A stretch of 64,000 nt of DNA from JABDIP01 sp965250245 (lineage in GTDB: Bacteria; Pseudomonadota; Alphaproteobacteria; DSM-16000; Inquilinaceae): assembly GCA_965250245.1 (NCBI GenBank), contig OZ252296.1, positions 2,356,001-2,420,000 of the forward strand. The letters run 5' to 3'. Within the stretch, counting starts at the first letter, position 1. Every line of letters begins with the position of its first letter. Under the pieces are notes generated by a model, which was not told the DNA's origin, did not search any database, and saw only the letters and a program-made list of their open reading frames with translations. Shown here one piece after another: positions 18,860 through 26,037 of the stretch. The position numbers and the translations under genes were made by a program.

Positions 18860-19492
18860 TCATGCCGATTGCGACTGCGCAAGCTGCATGTCGGCGGCCA
18901 TGGACCGTTGCTGCGCCGGCCGTTCACCCAGCCGGGCGACATAGGCGGTGAATTCCGGCCGCTCCGGGATTGCCTTGCTCCACATGCCCCAGCGCAGGCC
19001 GGAGCCGATGATCACATCGGCGGCGGTGAACTGATCGCCCAGCAGGTATGGGCCAGGCTCGACCGCCGCGGCGATCACATCGAACACGCGCTCAGCGGTG
19101 CCCCAACCCAGTTGCTCCGGCTTGGCGTCGGTGCGCCCATGCAGGGAATCGGTTGCCGCCGGCTCCAGGCAACTCGGCCCGAAGAACAGCCATCTGAGGT
19201 AGGGGCCGCGGCGCGGGTCGCCGATCGGCACCGACAGCCCGGCTTCCGGAAACGTGTCGGCGAGGTAGCAGCAGATCGCCGCCGCCTCGGTGATCACCGC
19301 GCCCTTGTGGACCAGGGCCGGCACCTTGCCCATCGGATTGATCGCCAGATAGTCGCGCTTGCGATGCTCGCCATTCTTGTAGTCAAGCAGGCGCAGCTCG
19401 TAGGGCTGACCGACCTCCTCGAGCATCCAGCGGGCGATCATCGAGCGGGACGGGGCGAAATGGTAGAGGACCAGGTCGGGCTGTCCGGACAT
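18860..19492 (-). CDS. Glutathione S-transferase
   Basis: 210 residues from the ATG at 19492. The thioredoxin-like N-terminal domain has APSRSMIARWMLEE (active-site helix), INPMGKVPAL with the cis-Pro, and the G-site acidic turn ITEAAAICCYLAD. The helical C-terminal domain has LLGDQFTAADVIIGS, the N-capping box of GSTs. The frame stays open far upstream, but that part is antisense to the ArsR and SRPBCC genes. It is divergent from the ArsR-led operon, whose upstream operator-like palindrome at 19579 lies 87 bases from this start, so the repressor could act on both sides. Confidence 0.9.
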   Translation of the reverse strand: MSGQPDLVLYHFAPSRSMIARWMLEEVGQPYELRLLDYKNGEHRKRDYLAINPMGKVPALVHKGAVITEAAAICCYLADTFPEAGLSVPIGDPRRGPYLRWLFFGPSCLEPAATDSLHGRTDAKPEQLGWGTAERVFDVIAAAVEPGPYLLGDQFTAADVIIGSGLRWGMWSKAIPERPEFTAYVARLGERPAQQRSMAADMQLAQSQSA

Positions 19493-19578
19493 CGGCGCTG
19501 TTCCCTCGGTGTCTGCGGTGTCGGAACAATCGGTCCAACCGCTGCGGCCAACAACCTCTTTTTCCCGGAATACGAAAG

Positions 19579-19595
19579 TTAGTCCATTGGCTAAG
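19579..19595. promoter_or_regulatory. Operator-like palindrome A upstream of the ArsR gene
   Basis: TTAGTCCATTGGCTAAG: arms TTAG and CTAA around a near-symmetric centre. Read on the other strand it matches palindrome B at 19628 at most positions. The two copies lie 49 bases apart in the GST/ArsR divergent region, which suggests binding sites for the repressor encoded just downstream. No footprint can be shown from sequence alone. Confidence 0.55.
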
Positions 19596-19627
19596 TTTTT
19601 CGTTGCGATGGGCCGGCGATCATGATA

Positions 19628-19644
19628 CTTAGCCATATGACTAA
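19628..19644. promoter_or_regulatory. Operator-like palindrome B overlapping the ArsR start codon
   Basis: CTTAGCCATATGACTAA: a TTAG-N-CATATG-N-CTAA palindrome with one mismatched pair, centred on the ATG at 19637. A repressor bound here would block initiation directly. Together with palindrome A it looks like an autoregulatory operator. Confidence 0.6.
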
Positions 19645-19993
19645 CCAACAACCCGCCCTCGACCGCGTCTTCCACGCGCTGGCCGATCCCAGCCGGCGGA
19701 TGATGGTCGAGCGGTTGATCGCCGGCCCGGCCTCGGTGACCGAGCTCGCCAAGCCCTTGCCCATGGCGCTGCCCACGGTGGTGCAACACCTCAAGGTGCT
19801 GGAGCACAGCGGCCTGATCCGCACCGAGAAGCAGGGGCGGGTGCGCACCTGCCATATCGAGCCGGCGCCGTTGACCACGGCGGAGCGCTGGATCGCCGAG
19901 CAGCGGGCCTTGTGGGAAGGCCGCCTGGATCGCCTGGGCGATTACCTGCAGGAGCTGAAGGACAAGGAGGCGAAGGGCGATGGCGAGGATTGA
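19637..19993 (+). CDS. ArsR/SmtB-family transcriptional repressor
   Basis: 118 residues from the ATG at 19637 (another ATG lies 15 bases up). Winged-helix pattern: FHALADPSRRMMVERL, then SVTELAKPLPMALPTVVQHLKVLEHSGLIRTEKQGRVRTCHIEP, here quoted in parts as ALPTVVQHLKVLE (recognition helix) and GLIRTEKQGRVRTC (wing). No Cys metal-site motif (CVC) is present, so it belongs to the SdpR-like group without metal sensing. Such regulators are typically followed by an AHSA1 gene, as here with a 14-base overlap. It probably represses its own operon through the palindromes at 19579 and 19628. Confidence 0.9.
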   Translation: MTNQQPALDRVFHALADPSRRMMVERLIAGPASVTELAKPLPMALPTVVQHLKVLEHSGLIRTEKQGRVRTCHIEPAPLTTAERWIAEQRALWEGRLDRLGDYLQELKDKEAKGDGED

Positions 19994-20474
19994 CACACAA
20001 GCGGCGGACAGCCGGCTCGACCTGACGCTGACCAGGTTCATCGACGCGCCGCGCGCCCTGGTCTGGACGGCCTGGACCGATCCGGAACCCCTGAAGAAGT
20101 GGTGGACGCCGGCGCCCTTCACGACGCCGGTGTGCGAGATGGATGTGCGGCCGGGCGGCATCTTCCGCACCGTGATGCGGTCGCCGGACGGTGACGAGTA
20201 CGACAACACCGGCATCTTCCTCGACGTCGTGGAGCAGGAGCGCATCGTCTTCACCGATGCCTTGCTGCCCGGATGGCGGCCGGTGAGCGAACCCTTCATG
20301 ACGGCGATCATCACCCTGAAGGACCGGGACAGCGGCACGGAGTATTCCGCCCTGGTACGGCACAAGGACGAGGCCGACCGCGTCAAGCATGAGGAGATGG
20401 GATTCCACCAGGGGTGGGGCACCTGCATCGATCAGTTGGCGGCCGTGGCCCGGCAGTTGAAGGACGCGCCGTGA
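19980..20474 (+). CDS. SRPBCC/AHSA1-domain protein 1
   Basis: 164 residues covering one START-like helix-grip fold. Family motifs are RFIDAPRALVWTAWTDPEPLKKWW, split here as RFIDAPRALVWTAW and PLKKWWTP, and the PGGIFRTVMRSPDG hairpin. Proteins of this fold bind hydrophobic ligands in an internal cavity. It overlaps the repressor gene by 14 bases and the next SRPBCC gene by one base (TGATG), so the three are translationally coupled. The ligand is unknown. Confidence 0.88.
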   Translation: MARIDTQAADSRLDLTLTRFIDAPRALVWTAWTDPEPLKKWWTPAPFTTPVCEMDVRPGGIFRTVMRSPDGDEYDNTGIFLDVVEQERIVFTDALLPGWRPVSEPFMTAIITLKDRDSGTEYSALVRHKDEADRVKHEEMGFHQGWGTCIDQLAAVARQLKDAP

Positions 20475-20968
20475 TGACTCCGCACGCAGCGACAGACACG
20501 CCGCGGCCCCGGACCCTGGACCTCACGCGGCGGTATGACGCGCCGCCCGGCCTCGTCTTCGAGGCCTGGAGCAGCGCGGAGCATCTCGCGCGTTGGTTCT
20601 GCCCGACCGGCTTCACAGTGCCGGACTGCGTCTGCGAATTCCGGGTCGGCGGACGGTTCGAGGTCTGCATGCGCTCGGCCGACGGCAAGGACCACTGGTC
20701 GCGCGGACGCTACACCGAGATCGTCCGGCCGGACCGCATCGCCTTCACCAGCACGATCTCGGTCGACGACGGCGACCCGCTCTACGGCACCGACACGCGC
20801 GTGGACTTCGTCGCGGACGGCGACGGGACCCGGCTGGACATCCGCCAGGCGCTCACGCTCTTCGATCCGTCGGCGGCCTGGATGGTGGATGCCGTCGAAC
20901 CGGGCTGGCGGGACGGCCTCGACAAGCTGGAAGCCCTGATCACCGGATTGAAGGAGCAATCGCCATGA
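20474..20968 (+). CDS. SRPBCC/AHSA1-domain protein 2
   Basis: 164 residues from the ATG that overlaps the preceding stop. RRYDAPPGLVFEAWSS, HLARWFCPTGF and RVGGRFEVCMRSADGK are the domain signatures; the C-terminal helix is WRDGLDKLEALI. It is related to, but clearly diverged from, SRPBCC 1. Its stop overlaps the following GST start (ATGA). Confidence 0.88.
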   Translation: MTPHAATDTPRPRTLDLTRRYDAPPGLVFEAWSSAEHLARWFCPTGFTVPDCVCEFRVGGRFEVCMRSADGKDHWSRGRYTEIVRPDRIAFTSTISVDDGDPLYGTDTRVDFVADGDGTRLDIRQALTLFDPSAAWMVDAVEPGWRDGLDKLEALITGLKEQSP

Positions 20969-21624
20969 GCACCAAGGTCGAGCTTTACGAGTGGCCGCCG
21001 CTCCGGTCGCAGCGGGTGAAGTGGGCGCTGGAAGAGCTGGCAATCCCTTATGAGAGCCGGCTGGTGAACATGATGGCGCGCGAGCAGGACGGCGACGCCT
21101 ACCGGGCCATCCATCCCCTGGGTGTGGTGCCGGCGCTCAAGACCGGCCGCTACACGATGCTGGAATCCGTGGCCATCGTCTTGCAGCTGATCGACGAGCA
21201 TCCGCAGAGCGGCCTGGCGCCCGCGATCGGCAGCCCGGAGCGGGCCGCCTATTACCAGTGGTGCGTCTTCGCCGGCACCGAGGTCGATCCGGCTGTCATG
21301 ACCTATTTCGACAACACCATGCGGCCGCCGGAGCATCTGCGTCCGGCTGGCCGGCAGCCCGACGAGGCGCAGGCCGGCTATGGACGCGCGGAATTCACGC
21401 TCCGCGCCGACATGCTCTCGGAAGCGCTCGATGGCCGGGAATACCTGGTCGGGACGGCGTTCACCGGCGCCGACATCCTGATCGGCCATAGCTGCTTCAT
21501 GGCCACGGTGACCGGGCTGATCGGCGGCCATCCGGTGCTCAAGGCCTATCTCGCGCGGCTGCAGCGGCGGCCCGCCTACCAGCGGGCCTATCGCGAATTT
21601 CTCGACGCGAAACCCTATCCCTAG
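20965..21624 (+). CDS. Glutathione S-transferase in the ArsR/SRPBCC operon
   Basis: 219 residues; the ATG overlaps the previous stop and is preceded by AAGGAG. Thioredoxin-fold motifs: PLRSQRVKWALEELAIPYE, HPLGVVPALKTG with cis-Pro, and MLESVAIVLQLIDE. The C-terminal domain carries YLVGTAFTGADILIGH. It conjugates or reduces electrophiles with glutathione, in the cytoplasm. It is a different subfamily member from the GST at 18860 on the other side of the repressor. Confidence 0.9.
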   Translation: MSTKVELYEWPPLRSQRVKWALEELAIPYESRLVNMMAREQDGDAYRAIHPLGVVPALKTGRYTMLESVAIVLQLIDEHPQSGLAPAIGSPERAAYYQWCVFAGTEVDPAVMTYFDNTMRPPEHLRPAGRQPDEAQAGYGRAEFTLRADMLSEALDGREYLVGTAFTGADILIGHSCFMATVTGLIGGHPVLKAYLARLQRRPAYQRAYREFLDAKPYP

Positions 21625-21637
21625 AGGGAGAACCGCC

Positions 21638-22546
21638 ATGACCGTCACCCAATCCGTCAGTGTCACCGTGTCCCGCCGCTTCGAGGCCCCGGCCGAGCGG
21701 GTGTTCGACGCATGGCTCGACGCCGAGGCGGCGCGGCACTGGCTGTTCACCATGCCGGACACCGAGCCGGTGCGCGCGGAGATCGACGCCCGCGTGGGCG
21801 GCGCCTTCACCTTCGTCGACCGGCGCAGCAGCGGCGAGGTGATCCACGAAGGCACCTTCCTGGAGATCGACCGGCCGCGCCGGCTCAGGATGCGCTTCTG
21901 GGTCGCCAACCAGCCCGATGCCGTGGACATGCTGACCATCGGCATCGACCCGGACGGGGATGGCTGCACCCTGACCCTGGTGCACGAGCTGCATCCGGAC
22001 TGGGCCGCCTTCGAATCCTTCACCGCCAATGCTTGGGAGGCGAGTTTCGACATGCTGGCCGATCACCTGGACGTGGCCGCGGCCGATCGCTTCACCCTGA
22101 CCCGGATGGTCGACGCGCCCCGCGAGCTGGTCTGGAAGGCCTGGACCGACCCGGCCCATCTGCAGCATTGGTGGGGACCGTTCGGCTGCGTCATGACGGC
22201 GCTGGAGGCGGACATCCGCACCGACGGCGTCTTCCGCGTGAAGTTCCAGGGCGATGACGGGACCGATTACTGGCTGCGCTGCGTCTACCGCGCCATGGAG
22301 GAGCCGGGTCGCCTCGTCTTCACCCATGGCTGGGAGACCGCCACGGGAGAGTGCAAGGCCACGACCCTGGTCACGGTGACCTTCGAGGCGGTCGATGGGC
22401 GCACGCGCATCGTCCTGATCCAGGAAGGCTTCGCCAGCCTGGAAGCGACGCGGTCCCATCGCGACGGCTGGGCAGAGTGCCTGCAGCGCCTGCTGACCCA
22501 TCTAACGGGCCGGGTCTCCTTCTCCGCGAGCAGCCTGGCCGGTTAG
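21638..22546 (+). CDS. Tandem double SRPBCC/AHSA1 protein
   Basis: 302 residues made of two START-like domains, about 1-145 and 146-302. Domain 1 begins SRRFEAPAERVFDAWLD and domain 2 TRMVDAPRELVWKAWTDPAH; each then has an aromatic-W motif (ARHWLF; LQHWWGPFG) and a Gly-rich hairpin. This is an internal duplication or fusion of the type of gene found just upstream. A GAGGGAGAA element precedes the ATG, 13 bases after the GST stop, so it is in the same operon. Confidence 0.88.
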   Translation: MTVTQSVSVTVSRRFEAPAERVFDAWLDAEAARHWLFTMPDTEPVRAEIDARVGGAFTFVDRRSSGEVIHEGTFLEIDRPRRLRMRFWVANQPDAVDMLTIGIDPDGDGCTLTLVHELHPDWAAFESFTANAWEASFDMLADHLDVAAADRFTLTRMVDAPRELVWKAWTDPAHLQHWWGPFGCVMTALEADIRTDGVFRVKFQGDDGTDYWLRCVYRAMEEPGRLVFTHGWETATGECKATTLVTVTFEAVDGRTRIVLIQEGFASLEATRSHRDGWAECLQRLLTHLTGRVSFSASSLAG

Positions 22547-22636
22547 GGCAAGGCGGCCGCACAACGCGGATGACATCGGCCGGGCCAACACCGACAATCC
22601 ACCGGATCGGATGGATGTCGGCGGAGGCCCGGTGCG

Positions 22637-22996
22637 ATGCTGAGCGGTACCTGTCATTGCGGCGCGGTGACGTTCACGCTGGCGAAGACGCCGGACTGCC
22701 TGACCGAGTGCAACTGCTCGATCTGCCGTCGGCTGGGCACGCTCTGGGCCCATGCGCCGATCGACGAGGTGACGGTGACCGGCGAGGGCGACGCGAGCTT
22801 CGGCTACGTCTGGGGCGACGGCGGGATTGCCTTCCACACCTGCCGGACCTGCGGCTGCACCACCCATTGGCAGAACCTGCGGCCGGAAGAGTACGGGCAC
22901 ATGGCAGTCAACTGCCGGCTCTGTGATCCGGAAGCGATCGCGGCGCTGCGCATCCGCCATTTCGACGGCGCCGACAGTTGGACCTATCTGGACTAG
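22637..22996 (+). CDS. GFA (CENP-V) family zinc protein
   Basis: 119 residues with the eight-ligand pattern of the family: Cys6, Cys8; Cys25, Cys27, Cys30; Cys69, Cys72, Cys74 (CHCG, CNCSIC, CRTCGC). The fold binds two zinc ions. Members were named after glutathione-dependent formaldehyde-activating enzyme, but that activity is disputed. It lies 90 bases after the double SRPBCC gene and ends 10 bases before the Spondin_N gene. Confidence 0.9.
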   Translation: MLSGTCHCGAVTFTLAKTPDCLTECNCSICRRLGTLWAHAPIDEVTVTGEGDASFGYVWGDGGIAFHTCRTCGCTTHWQNLRPEEYGHMAVNCRLCDPEAIAALRIRHFDGADSWTYLD

Positions 22997-23006
22997 GAGG
23001 CACGGC

Positions 23007-23672
23007 ATGACCTCGATCCGACCGGCCTGGCTCCTGGCACTGGCGCTGCTCGCGACGCCCTCGGCGGTCGCCGACGCCCATGACGATAATACGGCCCGCT
23101 ACCGGCTCGAGGTCGACATCACCTGGACCGCCGAGACCCATCCCTTCGAGTATCCGGACAGCGCCCATTTCTCCGGGCTGGTCGGCGCGACCCACAACTC
23201 CCGCTTCGTCCTGTTCGCCGATGGGCGCACCGCGACCTCGGGGCTGGAGCTGGTGGCGGAGAATGGCCGCTCGTCGGTGATGCTGGCGGAACTGGCCGAG
23301 GGCATGCGCCGCAACCGGGTCGCCGAGACCTTCGAGGCGCCGGGCCTGCGATCCCTGCCGGGCCGCTTCACCGCGACCTTCCAGGCCGATCCGAACCGGC
23401 GGTTCGTCTCCTTCGCCACCATGATCGCGCCCAGCCCGGACTGGTTCGCCGGCGCCGCCGGCATCGACCTCAGGGCCGGCGAAGGATGGGTCGACCGGCT
23501 GGAGATCCCGCTCTGGGCCTGGGATGCCGGCACCGACAGCGGCGACACCTACACCGCCGCCGACGCCGACACCCAGCCGCGGGAGTCCGTCCGCCTGCTG
23601 GCGACGCCGCATGTCCTGAGCGCCGCCGGTCTGACGCCGGTCGGCGTGGCACGGATCGAACGAATGGAGTGA
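23007..23672 (+). CDS. Exported Spondin_N-domain protein
   Basis: 221 residues; AGGAGG precedes the ATG at 23007. A signal peptide (about 1-24, AVADA cleavage) is followed by a single Spondin_N domain: HFSGLVGATHNSRFVLFADG, quoted as FSGLVGATHNS, then IAPSPDWFAGAAGIDL, and WAWDAGTDSGDTYTA. These last two motifs are the most conserved parts of the F-spondin N-terminal domain, a C2-like Ca2+-binding sandwich. In animals it is an extracellular matrix module; bacterial roles are not established. Probably periplasmic or secreted. Confidence 0.87.
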   Translation: MTSIRPAWLLALALLATPSAVADAHDDNTARYRLEVDITWTAETHPFEYPDSAHFSGLVGATHNSRFVLFADGRTATSGLELVAENGRSSVMLAELAEGMRRNRVAETFEAPGLRSLPGRFTATFQADPNRRFVSFATMIAPSPDWFAGAAGIDLRAGEGWVDRLEIPLWAWDAGTDSGDTYTAADADTQPRESVRLLATPHVLSAAGLTPVGVARIERME

Positions 23673-23685
23673 GGAGGAGCGACCG

Positions 23686-24258
23686 GTGGCGCAGGAGACT
23701 GCGAAACCGCGCAAGCCAATCGTCGTGGTCGACTATGACCCGGCTTGGCCGGATGCCTTCCGGGAGATCGCCGCTGGGGTGCGGGTGCTGCTGGAACCTC
23801 TGGTCGTCGCTATCGATCATGTCGGCAGCACGTCGGTGCCCGGCCTCTGCGCCAAGCCGCGCATCGACCTCGTCGCCGTGGTCGCCTCGGAGGCCGATAT
23901 CCCGGAGGCGACCCGCCGGCTGCAGGAGAGCGGCTACGAGTATCGCGGGAACCGGTACAATGACGGCATGTGGGCCTTCACCGACGGGCCCGGAATGCGC
24001 CGACAACGCCTGTATGTCTGCGCGCCGGGCACACTGAAGCATCGCGAATGGCTGCTGTTCAGAGACCATCTGCGCGGACATAGGGATGCGGCCGAGGCCT
24101 ATGCTGCCCTGAAACGCCGGCTGGCCGTTGAGTTTGCCGGCGATGTGGATGGCTATACGCGCGCGAAGAGCCCCTTTGTCGCGAAGATCGTCGAAACGGC
24201 CGCCCGGGCAGCCGGAACAATGGTCAAAGCGCCGGGTGACCAGGGAGCAGGGCCATGA
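23686..24258 (+). CDS. GrpB family protein (UPF0157, nucleotidyltransferase fold)
   Basis: 190 residues; GTG start at 23686 behind GAGGAGGAG. The family signature DHVGSTSVPGLCAKPRIDLVAVV, in parts HVGSTSVPGL and KPRIDLVAVV, holds the GS and acidic residues of the nucleotidyltransferase-like fold; YNDGMWAFTDGPG and LYVCAPGTLKHREWLLFRD are further family blocks. The biochemical activity of the family is unknown. Its stop overlaps the macrodomain start (ATGA), so the two are coupled. Confidence 0.88.
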   Translation: MAQETAKPRKPIVVVDYDPAWPDAFREIAAGVRVLLEPLVVAIDHVGSTSVPGLCAKPRIDLVAVVASEADIPEATRRLQESGYEYRGNRYNDGMWAFTDGPGMRRQRLYVCAPGTLKHREWLLFRDHLRGHRDAAEAYAALKRRLAVEFAGDVDGYTRAKSPFVAKIVETAARAAGTMVKAPGDQGAGP

Positions 24259-24815
24259 AACGCTTCGTTCTCAATGACAATTGCACACTCATCATTGAGC
24301 AGGGCGACCTCACGAAATCGGCGACGGACGCCATCGTGAACGCCGCCAACGAGCGCATGCTCGGCGGCGGCGGTGTCGACGGCGCCATCCACATGGCAGC
24401 CGGCGGCCGCCTGTTGCAGGCCTGCTACGAGGTGCCGGAGGTCAGCCCCGGCGTGCGCTGCCCGCGCGGCGAGGCGCGGATCACGCCGGGCTTCGCCCTG
24501 CCGGCCCGGCACGTCATCCACACCGTCGGCCCCGTCTACCATTCCGCGGCGCAATCCGTCCCGGTGCTGGCCTCCGCCTACCGCACTTCGCTCGCCCTGG
24601 CCAACGAGCACGGCCTGGAGACCATCGCCTTCCCGGCCATCTCCTGCGGCATCTACGGCTACCCGCTGGACGAGGCGGCAGTGGTTGCTTTGGAGACCTG
24701 CCGGGAAAGCGCCGACGCGCTGAAGGAAATCCGCTTCGTCCTGTTCGGCAGCGAGAGCTACGACAGGTGGCTCGCCGTGGCGGAAACTTTGCTGGAAGCC
24801 GCGCCCGATCGCTAA
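24255..24815 (+). CDS. Macrodomain protein (MacroD-type ADP-ribose / O-acetyl-ADP-ribose hydrolase)
   Basis: 186 residues, one macrodomain. QGDLTKSATDAIVNAANERMLGGGGVDGAIH is the ADP-ribose-binding start, quoted as GDLTKSATDAIVNAANE and LGGGGVDGAIH, with the catalytic Asn-Asp pair of MacroD enzymes. PRGEARITPGFALPARHVIHTVGP and AFPAISCGIYGYP complete the site. It removes ADP-ribose from proteins or nucleic acids, or deacetylates O-acetyl-ADP-ribose. It is coupled to GrpB and ends with a 4-base overlap with the convergent Thg1-like gene. Confidence 0.92.
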   Translation: MKRFVLNDNCTLIIEQGDLTKSATDAIVNAANERMLGGGGVDGAIHMAAGGRLLQACYEVPEVSPGVRCPRGEARITPGFALPARHVIHTVGPVYHSAAQSVPVLASAYRTSLALANEHGLETIAFPAISCGIYGYPLDEAAVVALETCRESADALKEIRFVLFGSESYDRWLAVAETLLEAAPDR

Positions 24816-25573
24816 CCGGCGTCGACGAAGCGCTCCAGGAACCGGTCGTAGGCATCCTTCATCGGAAGGTGCATCTCGCTAGTCAGCCGGCGGCGCTCGG
24901 CAGTGACGGTCTCGCCCGTCTTGGGATTGACCGCCTCCTTCTCGTAGGTTTCCCAGAAGACGCCGATGCCGCGCTTCTGCCAGTCCGGCAGGTCATTGAA
25001 ATTGATGCCGTTGGCGAACAGCAGCTCGTTCTTGTCGCGGGCGCTCATCCGCTCCAGGGCGTCGCTTGCCGTACGCGCGGAATCCCCGGCCTTGCGCTTC
25101 AGCCAGTAGCAATGGGCGTTCAGCGCGTTTCGGTGGGCGTCCTCGTTGCGCCAGCGGAAGTAGTCGATGATCGCCTGCCGGTCGGGTAGCGGAATGACGC
25201 GGGCGTCGAAGCAGGCAACGTCGCCCAGCAGGAGGCTGAATTTGGCGCTGGCCTCGCCTGCCAGGACCGACAGCAGCTTGCGGCGGCGCCGACCGAAGGT
25301 CTCCTCGTCGGGCGGCAGCAGCAGGGAGATTTCGTCGCTCTGGGTATAGCCATAGACGATGCGGAATCCGGCCAGTATCACGTGCCGGGTCGTCTCGATC
25401 ATGAAGTCGCGGAACCGCTCGTCGAACGGCGCCTCGAAGGCATGGGTCTCCTTGGTCAGCTTTGTGAAGCTGCGCCCATCGAGCCGGACCACGATGGCGA
25501 TCCCCGGCAGCACGCTGGGGTCGTCGACCGCTTCGAAGGCACGCATGCGCTTGTCGAGCTCATCGAACTTCAT
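24812..25573 (-). CDS. Thg1-like 3'-5' polymerase (tRNA-His guanylyltransferase family)
   Basis: 253 residues. The palm-domain carboxylates are Asp32 (VVRLDGRSFTKLT) and Asp80-Glu81 (YTQSDEISLLL), which bind two Mg2+ ions. CFDARVIPLP and the segment HRNALNAH (147-154), at the place of the HINNLYN motif of eukaryotic Thg1, are also family features. Bacterial Thg1-like proteins add nucleotides 3'-5' to repair truncated tRNA 5' ends. The gene starts inside the last codons of a kinase gene (ATGA overlap), so the two are coupled. True G-1 addition to tRNA-His is possible but less likely, because many alphaproteobacteria dispense with G-1. Confidence 0.92.
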   Translation of the reverse strand: MKFDELDKRMRAFEAVDDPSVLPGIAIVVRLDGRSFTKLTKETHAFEAPFDERFRDFMIETTRHVILAGFRIVYGYTQSDEISLLLPPDEETFGRRRRKLLSVLAGEASAKFSLLLGDVACFDARVIPLPDRQAIIDYFRWRNEDAHRNALNAHCYWLKRKAGDSARTASDALERMSARDKNELLFANGINFNDLPDWQKRGIGVFWETYEKEAVNPKTGETVTAERRRLTSEMHLPMKDAYDRFLERFVDAG

Positions 25574-26013
25574 CGCACCCAGTCCTCGACGACGAATGCG
25601 CCATCCGATCCGATCCGGACGGCGAGAAGTCGGTCATAGCCTTCCGCATAGGCGGGCACCTGCAACCGCTTGTGTGTGCCCAGCAGCCCGGGCAGCGGTA
25701 TTGGTGGCTTGTCGGTGCGCTCCTGGTTCCGCCGCTTTGAACCGGCCAGATCGACGGCGAAGCAGTATCCGATGACCGCGAAGCCGGCATCTTTCGCCGG
25801 CTCGATGTATCGCCTGCGGTCCTCGGCAGTCGGATTGGTGTTGTCCACCACGAAACTCTGCTTGCCCTCGATGCAGGCCGCCAACAGGACCGCCTCGCGG
25901 CGCCGGGTCTTCAGCATGTCCAGGCTGATCCGCACATGGGTCTCGAAGAACCGGTCCTTGAAGAACGTCGTCTTCCCGGCACCCTGGATGCCGGTGAACA
26001 CCACGGCTTCCAT
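25570..26013 (-). CDS. Polynucleotide-kinase-like P-loop kinase
   Basis: 147 residues. Walker A is GIQGAGKTT (8-16). RISLDMLK supplies the acceptor-side acid, VVDNTNPTAEDRRRYI (about 55-70) is the motif that follows Walker B in T4 Pnkp-type kinases, and KRRNQER (about 93-99) is the Arg-rich lid. Proteins of this type phosphorylate 5'-OH ends of RNA or DNA, or small molecules. Translational coupling to a Thg1-like polymerase favours an RNA-end substrate: phosphorylate a cleaved 5' end, then extend it. This pairing is inference. The gene lies 24 bases downstream of the OHCU decarboxylase gene and may share its transcript. Confidence 0.8.
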   Translation of the reverse strand: MEAVVFTGIQGAGKTTFFKDRFFETHVRISLDMLKTRRREAVLLAACIEGKQSFVVDNTNPTAEDRRRYIEPAKDAGFAVIGYCFAVDLAGSKRRNQERTDKPPIPLPGLLGTHKRLQVPAYAEGYDRLLAVRIGSDGAFVVEDWVR

Positions 26014-26037
26014 GGTCAGCCCCTGTGGTTGGTGAAT

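Noticed and set aside
15838..18951. A 1037-codon open frame on the plus strand, antisense to the M48 and FAD-oxidase genes
   Set aside because: It mirrors the third-codon GC bias of the genes on the other strand, has His/Arg/Gln-rich low-complexity sequence and no recognisable domain. Long antisense frames at 8099, 54313, 56063 and 58251 were rejected for the same reason.
19493..20428. An N-terminal extension of the GST frame at 18860
   Set aside because: This part is antisense to ArsR and SRPBCC genes and has no domain; the GST fold begins at the ATG at 19492.
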